Shown here piece after piece: positions 1-10,029 of a stretch of 64,000 nucleotides of DNA; position 1 is the first letter of the stretch, and each line of letters opens with the position of its first letter. The notes beneath the pieces were generated by a model. The model was not told the origin of the DNA, made no database searches, and worked only from the letters and a program-made list of their open reading frames with translations. The stretch is from NCBI RefSeq assembly GCF_029633865.1, contig NC_079224.1:23988895-24052894 (forward strand). Direction: 5' to 3'. The stretch is from Lampris incognitus (taxonomy: Eukaryota > Chordata > Actinopteri > Lampriformes > Lampridae). Both the position numbers and the translations under genes were made by a program.

Positions 1-355
1 TTCTCCCAATTTAGTGGCCAATTGATCCCTATTTTAATTCAAACACCCACCCGCGCATTGCATGCGTTCGCTAACTGCATCTCTCCGGCCGGCAGTCTCG
101 AAGGAAAGCGCCTCCCCACTTTCGTGACAAGGCGAATCCAAGCCGAACCACTGTTTTTCCGACACACACAGAGACGCATTCACATGACGAACACAAGCCG
201 ACTCCGCCCCCCTCCCGAAGACAGCGTTGCCAATGATTGCTGCTTCTTCGAGTCCGGCCATAGTCGGATCTGACGAGACCGGGGCGCGAACCCCAGTCCC
301 CAGTGGGCAACTGCATCGACACCAAGCCGATGCTTAGACCGCTACGCCACCGCGG
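1..355 (-). mobile_element. tRNA-derived SINE (family 1), cut by the left edge
   Basis: Read on the minus strand, a tRNA-like head begins near 355. It has a box A-like TGGCGTAGCGGTCTAAGC (332-349) and a box B-like GGTTCGCGCCCC (281-292), about 40 bases apart as in tRNA genes. A roughly 250-base unrelated body follows. It ends at the window edge in a tail containing an AATTGGCC-type motif and AATTGGGAGAA. This is the structure of a Pol III SINE and not a working tRNA gene. The body differs from the more common SINE family elsewhere in the window, but the tail is similar. It lies in selenof intron 3. Confidence 0.7.
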
Positions 356-407
356 ACAAAGCACTGTATAATTTAACCAGTTATCCAGTTTTACCAAAAA
401 CACTCAC

Positions 408-471
408 CTTGGACTTGAGGGAACCTCCCCAATTTTCATCCACAGACCTCCAGGATGGCTCCAGGATAGAG
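408..471 (-). CDS. selenof: selenof coding exon 3 with in-frame UGA selenocysteine codon
   Basis: 64 bases between acceptor ctctatag and donor gtgagtg. The frame carried over from exon 2 gives LYPGAILEVCG, UGA at 438-436 (minus strand), then KLGRFPQVQ. The Cys-Gly-Sec motif is the family's redox centre. Standard translation stops here, and an ORF search in another frame shows a spurious peptide over the same bases. Confidence 0.93.
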
Positions 472-3400
472 CTATAGAGAGGAGAACAACATCATAAAAA
501 CCATAGACTTTAAGAAGTCTGCCTTTGTGGCATGATGTCTTCCTATATAACCTAAGGGTCAGAGGGGCTGCATTCCATGTGTGACCACCCATATAGATAA
601 AGGCATCCACTAAATGGCACGTAATAAATCACGTAGTTATGTGCGAGCACAAAAAAGAGGGTGAAGAACTGATGACTTAATTACACACACCAAAAAAAAA
701 GAAAGACAAAAAAAAAATAATGCTAAAAAGAAAAAAGATTATTTCCCTCTGATAACTTTTAAGACTTTTTACAATCATCTACTGGGGCTAGAGATTAGTG
801 TTTGATGTATACAATATGTGGAAGGGAAAAAAGGGAAGCCACCATGACTACCCTTTGAAAATCAGAACAAACAGTTCCCTCCTGCCTTGACAGCCTTTTT
901 CTTTTTTTTTTCAAACACAGAGTGGGGCTGTGTCCCCAGTGGTAGTGGGGAGCCAGGCTTGGAGCAGTAATTCTATATTGACAGTGTAACTCATAAACGA
1001 GTCTGGCCAGTTTCTGGTGAGCTCATTTAAGAATGAGCCTGTGCATATGGAGCAGGACTGATGCATTTGAGTATGTATGAGGTTCACTTGCAATCATCCC
1101 TCTGCCACCAATATAAAATAAGTTATTGATAACTGTAATGTCAGGGCAATATTTCAAGGCCATGATATGTCCTCTGTTGCTGTAAGGAGAGTGTGAGAGA
1201 GAAATGGCTTGGTTGGTAGCTTCAAACAGCGAATAAAATTACACTTGCAAAGCTGAGCTCGTTTTTCATCTCTTAATAATCCAGCTTTGCAGAGATTGGA
1301 TCAAATGGGAACATGGGAACAAATATATCAATTAACAACACTGTTTTGCCATCAATAACCTCTAAATCAAAAGCATGCACTAAGTATGGTCTGCAATACA
1401 ACTCCTCATGTTTTGAGGTCATTAGTAAGTAGCTCCTTAAACGATGTCTTGTGCGGAGCTGGTGTCCAACTACTATTAATAAGCACAAAGGCAAGGAACC
1501 TAACTTAACATTATTATTATGCCTAACCTTGAGGCTGTAGACAAAAGTTAAATTATGTAATATGGTGATATACACAACCCCCCCCCCCCCAGCTGAACCT
1601 GGTAAAACAAGTTTAAAATCAAAATCAAGCTTTCAATTTCAAGCAGGTTTATCCTATTCAAATTGTCAGGGTTATAGCAACAATCTCCAACACGGCAAGA
1701 GTTGGATACTAAAGACATCAATTTAATTTAATATTCTCCTTTTTGACCAGTTTGTTGTGATAAGTAGGAATGATTTGGGCGCATATAAGTCAAATTCCTA
1801 TAGAGGTGCATTTCACAACCAGGCAAACCATTTTACAAGACTAATTTCACAGTATTTTCTATTGCTTTAAGTTTGGAATATTTCTAGGTGGAGTAACTCT
1901 TAAAACCCTTAAAAAAGGAAGCCTGTCTTATTATTGTCACCAACCGTAGAATAGCAGTCTCAGCAAGACATGGGAGGGTTTTTCTGCTCTGTAGAGGAAA
2001 AGGAAGTACCCCAGGGGTAGAGCTAGCGGTTCGCTAAGCTCAGGTGCTTTGCTGGGCAGTACAAAATAAGGAATGACTAACTTTTAAGACATCTGTGCTT
2101 ATTGAGTCCCAGTAATTTCTTCAGCTGCACAATTAGTCATTTCTCAGGTCTAATGACATGGCAATGATGTCAATTGCAAAGGCAAAAAGAATTCGAATGC
2201 AGGTAATTGCTAATCGCAGTTGGAGAAAAATGTGCTTTGTCACGTCCATTTTGATTGGTGTACTAAGAGTCCATCTGAAGAGTTAATTGCTCTCCCAAAT
2301 TACATTTTCACTCTGTGAGGGGGAAAATTGTCAACCCCACTTCTCAATAAGAAATCAAGGATGTCTGAGCTACAGATATAATCCAAAAGTGAAATGAGGT
2401 ACGCCTTTGACTGTTCAAGGTGGCATTGCTAGGATATACTGCAAACTCTCTGGAGGCTTAATACACGAGAAAAAAAGTCAGAGTATTTTGCCTACTTACA
2501 CAAGTAAATATTCTGTCAGCACACAGAGGCTGGCTCAAGCATCATTAGAGCAAGTTCAGGTAAATCCTTTGAAATTACTAAATGACCAGCACAGCAGACA
2601 CAATATCAGCACTTAACTGGCAACACACAGGTTTTTACTACCAAATTTGAGATCTCATCAAATGGTAACTTGGTTGACAGACCTTAAAAGGGAAATTTCC
2701 ATGGTTTCATGTATGTGTAATCAGTACTGATGAGTAATGCACTTAATTGAAGCAATTTCCATGGTTTCATGTATGTGTAATCAGTACTGATGAGTAATGC
2801 ACTTAATTGAAGCAATCAAATCCTTACTGTGTACTGCATTGATGGAGAAATCTGTGTTCTCCTGCTCAGTTTTTCCCACACCACCTACATGTACTAGAAT
2901 GCATTGTTGCATGCTAGCTTCTGTATCATCGTCCATAAAATCCTCTGTGCTAGTGTTACAGGACTTAATTATCACCACCGTAAACTTAGCTTAGCCAAGA
3001 GAATGACGATGTGTTTTTCAACGGTGTCTTTAGAAATAGACTAGAGTATTAGAAACCCTGATAGGCTATAGTTTTCCAGCCGCTGACATCATGATATGTC
3101 ACTTTGGAGTGGCTGCTGCTCCAAAGATGCAGAAATGATCAGGGACAATGGCAGCCATTTTTTATATGCTATCTCTGTCACAGATAGACAGATAAGGTTG
3201 AAAACCAGTAAAATTTCCCCGTAAACCTAAGTCACAGAGAAAAAGAATGAGAGAGAGAGAGAGAGAAACAACTTGCCTCCGAGGCATTAAAATTATCCTT
3301 ATGAGGATTCTTTTTTAATCGTTTCATTTTACCAGTTTTAATAACTGCCTTTCTAACATCCTCCTCACATATTTTCTTTGCATAATGTATCAGAAAAATG

Positions 3401-6400
3401 AGATTATATCATAAAGCAGGCAAAAAGAATGCATATAAATGCCAGGCGGATTATTCATTTTCCAGATAACATGTCCAGATAGAGATTACATGATAATATC
3501 AGCATCAAAGAAATAGTTAGACAATACCTAGACTCATATGAACAGCTTAAAATTGTATTACTCTGCATTAAGTACCAAGTCCTACAGTGGATGACCAACT
3601 AGAACACTTCACCTCAAATAACCCAAATTCAAAAATCTGAAAACAGGGTTCTACTATAGTGTGACTATTTCACCTGCATTTGCCTCTAAAAATAGATATG
3701 TGCGAACTGGAAAAATAATTTACGAGCACAGTGTGTGAGTAAAGATTGCAACCACCAATGGTGTACCTTCATCACTCAGTCAGTCAGTCCAGTCAGGGAG
3801 AGACGCATTTAAAAAGTATTGCAAGGACATCACTAAAAGTGAAGCTCATTAATTTTTACTTTGAGCGAAAGAGACGGGGAGAAAGAGGAATCGGTAAGGG
3901 GGATTCGCATGGTTTAAATAACGAGGCTTCGCAAGGTTCAACTGAGGCGGCTAACGGCGGCCAGTAACAACAGGGCAGCTGAGAACAATGTTAGCAAAGC
4001 TACCGCGATCCCCACTGTAACTTCAATGTCCACTGGAGATGGCGGAGGGAGAAAATATTAATTTAATCACAGAAAGTTGAATCAATTCATCTGGACACAA
4101 CATTTATTGAGAGAGAAATGTTTCATCTAAGGTCACTTAGATGACTGATGAAACGTTTCTGTCTCAATAAACGCTTTGTCCAGATGAACTGATTCAACTT
4201 GCTATGATTTTCTTACCTGGATTATTGAGCATGCACAAAGACATAAATTTAATGCGAATAAAATGTGTGTGAGTGTGTGTGAGAGAACAAGCAAGAGAGA
4301 GAATCACAGAATAAGCAGCGTTTGGTCTTTGTATTTTAATGATTAGTTCTGGAATCTCATTTCTTAAATCCACTGTAACAAGCTAAAAAACAAAAAGTGG
4401 ACCAGTGTTGTGTCAACAGCTGCTTTGATTGGCAGAAGAGATGGCTAAAAAACTCCCAAATGTTTTAAAAAGTTCTTGCAATATTTTAGCTGTGTTTCAA
4501 CATTTCAGTGTTTTAAAAAGCTATGTCAAAGATGTTTTCATGTTTTAAGGCCAATGCCTAGCGTCTAGATACTAAGAGCTTCCACTTTCATAGTCCTCCA
4601 CTGGTTTTCACATCAAAATTGCACACAAGGAGAAAGAGTACGTGCACATGCACGTGCGCGCACGCACACACACACACACACACACACACTCTCAACAGTA
4701 AACAGTAAAAATGTATGTAATCAATTGTTTATCAATAAAATCTGTGTTAGTTGAACATTTTTCACTGTGCTCCTAAATTTCTTTGTGTGTTTCTAATTTT
4801 TTTCATTTAGGAGCACATGTACAGCTCTGGGAAAAAAGTTAGCGCAGAGCCCTGGAAAAAGTTTGTTCTGCATCCTTATTTGTCTATCCTTATTTGTCAG
4901 TACTTTTTCTAATTCAAGTGAATGCTTACCCTCTGGATATTAGGTATTTAAAACTTGTTTGATTTAGGTTCAATATAGTAGTATTAGTAGATTCTACCCG
5001 GTAACCACCCACGTTATGCTTTTCAGTTCCCCTCTGTTATTTTACAATCAAGTGACCTGTTCATTCCTTCAAGAGATTGTGTTCAGTTTATCTGAGATGT
5101 GACCTATTTCCCCTGTAATGTATTCTTTCATTTAAGCAATCTAGATTCTTAAATCCAGATTTGCTAATCTTAAGAACATCAGCTAAAACTACTTTGTTAT
5201 TATGCTACCTTAACACAGACTAGTTTTTACTGTAAAATGATTTTCTATCCTAAGAGAGACTCTTATTTCCACTCTAGACAAATGTCTCCCTACTGAAGTA
5301 AGTCATAAAATATCTAATTAATAATTAACTAGTTTCTACCTTTGTGCCTGGCAATGTGTCCATCTCCAGAGATTTCACTCTGTTTTCCTATTACATAAAC
5401 AGTTTTTTGCCCTACCTTGCGTGCTTCCATCTGGGCCTCCTGCTGGCAGCACTGCCCGCAGACAGGGTGGAGCTTACTAAGGCTGAACTCCCCCAGTAGG
5501 TCACAGGAGCTGCACAGCAGGTTGCTGGAGAACCCCATCTCCCTGCATGCCTCTGATGACAGCTCTGCACCATAGGCAGACAGCTGGGGACGGGGGGGAG
5601 AAAAAGAAAGAGAAAGAGAGGGAGAGAGAAAGATACATTCAAATACAAAATGAGACGTAACACTGACAAAATATTTACCCACTTTTTGAAATGTGTGTGC
5701 AGCGTATTGAAAAAGAGCAACAACAAGAAATGGCATTGCGGACAAAAATGTAAAAAAAAAACCCACCAACAATTACAGTTCAAGAGGATTTGAAGTTGAA
5801 ATGTAAACTAAAAATGACAGCTTGTAAAATAGAAGACTGTGAAGAGAAAAGTAACTTGATAGCATTTCAGTTTCATTTCAGGAACAGCTTATAAAATAGA
5901 AGACTGTGATGAGAAAAGTAACTTGATAGCATTTCAGTTTCATTTCAGGAACAATGAAAAACATTTTTAATAATTTAGGCCTATACAACAAAAACCATAT
6001 TCCGAGTTGCCTTCCAGGAGGTGTTTAAAGGACTTGTTTAGCTAGCCTCAATTAAGCATGGGTGTCTCCATCTCCTCAACCCTAAGTAGTTGCATCCTTG
6101 TTCATTACAAGGTAGTAACTTGTAAATAAGTAAGTCTATGAATGTGAGGCATACACTGTAAAGCGCCTTGTGTGGTTGGTAGACTAGAAAAGCGCTATAT
6201 AAATGCAGTGTATTTACAGACAAACTACAAAAGCTGTCCCTGTGACATGGCTTATTCTTTACATTCACAGATGCTCTCTAGTGCCTGGCAGGACTTTTGT
6301 TTTGTCATCCGTCTATCTGATTTGAACGTCATGAATGAAAACCAAACGCAGTTGACCCGTTAGGATAATAACCCTCAATTTACTTTCTTTTATCTCCACT

Positions 6401-6805
6401 GTTACGGCTCTATAGGGATGTTGCCAAGTTACTTAGCAGCCGGCACGACTAGCAACTTCCCACGATTGTGCATGGGTATCTTCATTTGTTTGGGGTTTTT
6501 TTCTACCAAACACAAATTTTGGTTAAAATGCCAGTTTGTAGGTATTTTATATTTGAAGCGTCTAACCCGTTGTATGATTTGGTGGGCCACGTCATTCAGA
6601 CTTCCAGAGAAGCAGGATGTGGACATTAGCGCGCAAGAATAGCATACGGCTAACTAAAGAGGTGCAGTCAATAATACTTCCGCGGGGTGAAATAAATAAG
6701 AAACAGTTATTTGCGGAATGATAAGAATTATTTTATTATATGTGTCTAGAAACTCACCGTTTGTATAAGAGAAAGAAGCCAGAGGAGATACACCTCTCCC
6801 GACAT
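408..6805 (-). CDS. selenof: Selenoprotein F (15-kDa selenoprotein), 5' part; exons 1-3 of the coding region
   Basis: Coding exons on the minus strand are 6805-6758, 5583-5416 and 471-408, together about 93 codons. Exon 1 gives a hydrophobic signal peptide (MSGEVYLLWLLSLIQT). Exon 2 begins LSAYGAELSSEAC and holds six cysteines (EAC, LLC, SSC, PVC, QCC) of the N-terminal domain that in this family binds UDP-glucose:glycoprotein glucosyltransferase in the ER. Exon 3 reads LYPGAILEVCG, then UGA, then KLGRFPQVQ, which is the family's Cys-Gly-Sec redox motif with Sec at about residue 84. Splice sites are GT-AG and the phases agree (0, 0, then 1). The start ATG at 6805 was chosen because the hydrophobic stretch follows directly; an in-frame upstream ATG exists but would push the signal sequence inward. 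The remaining thioredoxin-like C-terminus and the SECIS element are off the left edge. Neighbour hs2st1 is divergent, as in mammals. Confidence 0.93.
2694..2813. repeat. Exact 60-bp tandem duplication
   Basis: Copies at 2694-2753 and 2754-2813 are identical by eye, each starting AATTTCCATGGTTTCATG and ending TTAATTGAAGCA. It lies in selenof intron 2. The lack of divergence suggests a recent event or an assembly duplication. Confidence 0.9.
4075..4196. repeat. Palindromic MITE-like repeat
   Basis: Two arms of about 54 bases beginning AAGTTGAATCA and TTCATCTGGACA face each other around a spacer containing TAAGGTCACTTAGATGACT, with about six mismatches. Small palindromic elements of this kind are typical dispersed repeats in fish. 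No target duplication was established. Confidence 0.65.
4640..4690. repeat. Alternating purine-pyrimidine tract (CA/CG)
   Basis: A run of ACGTGCACATGCACGTGCGCGC followed by (CA)n. The alternation with CG steps is the kind of sequence that can adopt Z-DNA. Confidence 0.8.
5416..5583 (-). CDS. selenof: selenof coding exon 2 (Cys-rich UGGT-binding domain)
   Basis: 168 bases, 56 codons, phase 0 at both ends. Acceptor ...cccccgtccccag, donor gtagggc. The protein contains SSEACREMGFSSNLLCSSCD and ends QQEAQMEARK, close to vertebrate selenoprotein F. Confidence 0.95.
5584..6757 (-). other. selenof: selenof intron 1
   Basis: No exon is visible. It holds a near-perfect 67-bp tandem duplication (5817-5950) and an AG-rich stretch beside the exon 2 acceptor. 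The ORFs here show no recognisable protein. Confidence 0.8.
5817..5950. repeat. 67-bp tandem duplication
   Basis: Units 5817-5883 and 5884-5950 start ACAGCTT and end CATTTCAGGA, with two visible substitutions. It lies in selenof intron 1. Confidence 0.88.
6758..6805 (-). CDS. selenof: selenof coding exon 1 (signal peptide)
   Basis: Sixteen codons, from ATG at 6805 to ACG, followed by the donor gtgagt at 6757. Encodes a short hydrophobic leader (LLWLLSLIQT). The phase 0 junction joins it to LSAYGAEL of exon 2. In-frame upstream methionines exist, so the exact start is inferred. Confidence 0.85.
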
Positions 6806-7620
6806 TTTGCTAACCGCTTCGTTAAGGAACGACGCCGAGGACCCACTTGTATTCCAGAAGTGATGCCGTTTCCTGCCTGGCATTGATTTTAACATGGGGT
6901 TTATAACGGTACTTAACAGGGTGACAAATGGAAATGGAAAAAAGATGCTTCTCATTTAATAGTTGGAACCACAAAAATATCACTGGCAAATGTGCTATGG
7001 GTATCAACTACATTTACTTTTATGATCCGGCTGAAGCCGCGGGCGCATTTGTTGTTTTTTTCTTCCCTTCTTTGATTGTGCGTTTATTGCAAAATCGCAT
7101 CCACGGAGAAACAGCGACCCCCGTTGCCGAATGAAGGGCTGTTTGTCAAAATTGTCCAATCCTGTTTCAACAAACCGTGGCTGTGGACGAATGAAAAGCC
7201 TCATCACTTTACCGGACTGTTGATACGTCCAATGGCTTGCGTGGTGCTGATAAATCCCTCAACGTGTGGCGAACACAGTGGACGGGACAGCGCTACACGG
7301 GGAGCAGGAGCTGCGGCTGTCGGTGCTCTCGCTGCACACCGAAAGGACAATTCCACACAAAAAGGGGGGAATTTTGTGTTTGTGTTTTTTGTTAAACACC
7401 ATCCGTTTTCACGGAATTGGCCCGGTCTTCTGGAATACGGGATTTGGACATGAGCAAATTTCGTCAGATTTAGACAGGGATTTGAACGACAGCAAGGTAC
7501 CAACACTAAAAACACGGAGGGCCATGCGCAAACGTCCCCTCGCTTTGTAATGACCGACGTTGCGCTTGTGTTTCAACTGGTTTCTAAACATGGAATGACC
7601 GGTTCCCTGTGGATTATTTG
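6806..7620. promoter_or_regulatory. Shared 5' region of the divergent selenof/hs2st1 pair
   Basis: 815 bases separate the two start codons, which face away from each other, so this interval must hold both 5' UTRs and core promoters. It has more CpG than its flanks, two CCAAT motifs (7156-7160, 7229-7233) and no clear TATA box, as expected of a housekeeping bidirectional promoter. Transcription starts cannot be placed by eye. Confidence 0.55.
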
Positions 7621-7744
7621 ATGGGGCTGCTAAGAGTCATGATGCCGCCCAAGTTTCAGCTTCTGGCGCTGCTGGCGTTTGCCGTGGCCATGTTCTTCTT
7701 GGAGAACCAAATCCAGAAGCTGGAGGAGTCCCGTGGAAAGCTTG
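7621..7744 (+). CDS. hs2st1: hs2st1 coding exon 1 (cytosolic tail, membrane anchor, stem)
   Basis: ATG at 7621 begins [13 protein letters not shown], and the exon ends in phase 1 before donor gtaagc. The base at -3 is T, but +4 is G. No upstream in-frame ATG occurs before this one, and the N-terminus matches vertebrate HS2ST1. Confidence 0.95.
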
Positions 7745-9994
7745 GTAAGCGGGCAGTCGTCAATGCCCCCCCACCCCAGCACCATACAGAAATCCATTCT
7801 GCACATATGTAAGGCTTGAATGGAACATAACCTAACTGTAGCGTGTTCTATTAGCGTTTTTCTTTTAGTTGAGGAAATCACGATGAACTGCTTTGTGATC
7901 AGCATGACAAGCAGCGTCACCGTGCACTCAGGTCAAGGTGGAAATGTTATGCCAAGAGCTTCCTTTGTAATCCATCTGTCTTGCTTTTATTGTACGAGGA
8001 CAGCCTTTGCACATCGCCATTAAATGCTCAAGAATCGTTATACTGCTTTGGGAATACTACAGATACCACAATGACCAAAGTCCTCCAGAAGTTTGCTTGG
8101 CCGTGTTGCCAAATTATCTCTAACCATGGCAAGTATTAAAAGAAATGTTCTGAATATGCCACCTGATAGCAATAAACCCACGTTTGTGGGTTTAGCTCTA
8201 TTAGTGGAATGGCTGAATCTGGATTTGGGTAGATGTACACTGTAGAAAGTTCTGTGGTAGGTTTAAAATTCTGATGCCGTACACTTGACATACAGTTAGG
8301 TCCAATGATGGAAAGCAAATCTGGAATATTTTTTTTTTAATGACTGAACGGGGGAAAAAAACATCATCGTAGATATTGACATCAGTCCATTTCACACAAC
8401 AAAACTTAATCAGTCAATGACCCGAAAAAGGAATAAGCTGAAGCCCAGGGCTTATTATTGCCTGTCCTATACAGTCCTTAAATTAACCTAGAATATCAGA
8501 ATTACACAAGGAAGAAAAAAAAGAATTTCTAATCCTTAAATTGTTTTGCATTTTAAAGATTTTCTGAAACTCAACAGCAAGTTACACAATTTCAGCTGGT
8601 CATTAAGACCATTCCATAGCTTGACTCCCAAAACTGAAATACATCTGTATTTTACATTGGTTCTCACTTTACATGTTTCAAAAATACACAACCCTCTTAA
8701 ATTATAGTTTCCTTCTCTTAATTTGTAAATTTGTTGGATACAATAAAACAATGGTGGAAATCTGAAAGACCGTTGTAGGCCAGGGTGGTGCATTTGGAGG
8801 CAAAAGGGATGCGCAAACTTTCTTTGACATAAATGGGTATTTACCATTTCCTTCCGTCGAGACGTGCTCTGTGTTGTGATGAAATCTCTGCTAACTCCCA
8901 ACAGGGCCATACTCCCAATAAAGATCTGGGACATTTCAGGATTATCTCTTCCATGCCTCCAGCGTGGTGGTGGGGTGTGTATAAGAAATAGCGGAGTGGG
9001 CCAGATATCCTGAAGGTACAGGATGTCTTGAAGGTTTACACCACCTCAATGGGTCATTTGAGTGATTTGACATGCTGTCCCAGGGTGGCCATTGGGCGGG
9101 AGAGAGCATCCAACTATATTTACAATGTATTTCATTTTGAACATTTCACATTTAATTTCACAGCGTTCTAGATAGACCTTTCTGTCCAGGAGCATGTCAC
9201 TTTTGACAGTGTGATTTCGGAAGGGCTGCAAGAGGTACAAAAATATTGAAAACTTACTACCCCATGGATATATAGGGTGGAATTGATGCTGTTTGTGTGT
9301 TTTATGCCACATAGACTACGAGACCATCCTCAGAGATGGAAGGCACATCTAACAAACTGCCAAGACTATGAATTGAATGGTTAATGGTCAACTGGACAGA
9401 ATAAGGTGCTTTGACTTGTTAGGCCTATTAAGAATCCCGAGTGGGTACTTTCTATATTGGCCAATGACTTGCAGAGAGACATTGCTGTACTTCTAATGTA
9501 ATAGGTAATATACATCTCTGAATTAAAAGCCCAAAGCTCTTGGGCTGTGCACACACGCGCGCGCGCGCACACACACACACACAGACCTGTACGTCCTGTG
9601 CCTCCCCCCCCCAACTGCTCGCCACCCTAGGAATCTGTTGACTTAGCAAAACGGCTCTGATGGATGACTGGCCCGAGCAGACGTCTGTATACCCAAGCTC
9701 TGAATTATATGCTGCATAGCCGAATAATTCTCACAGAGCTTTTTCTGTTTTTGTTTTTCTTTTGTTTTTGTTTTTTTCAACAAAGCTAATGTTGATGGAC
9801 AGCCAAAGGGTTAATCAAATTGGTGCCGCTGTTCTGGAAATTGCAACAATAACAACAGCATAACAATCAGTGTTGGAGTGGTATATTGCGAGCAATGGGC
9901 CTAGACATTTTTTGGTATCAGTTTAAAGTCATAGTAATGTGCTCTCAGAAGAGGTACTACCCCATAGATCAGGGTACTGATCGTATATTCAGGT

Positions 9995-10029
<35 letters not shown>

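Larger units (their letters stand above)
472..5415 (-). other. selenof: selenof intron 2
   Basis: 4.9 kb without recognisable exons. It contains an exact 60-bp tandem duplication (2694-2813), a palindromic repeat (4075-4196), a short inverted repeat GTGCTCCTAAAT/ATTTAGGAGCAC (4769-4817), a CG/CA alternating tract (about 4650-4689), and A-rich and C-rich runs. No transposase or reverse transcriptase ORF was seen. Confidence 0.75.

Noticed and set aside
281-349. tRNA gene on the minus strand
   Set aside because: Boxes A and B are present, but the sequence runs into a SINE body and no proper acceptor stem pairing was seen.
5329-5783. 147-aa and 123-aa minus-strand ORFs taken as whole proteins
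   Set aside because: Only 5416-5583 is coding (selenof exon 2, in the 147-aa frame). The ends run into introns and the other ORF is a shadow frame.
7076-7591. ORFs on both strands upstream of hs2st1
   Set aside because: They lie in the shared promoter/5' UTR, resemble no protein I know and overlap in several frames.
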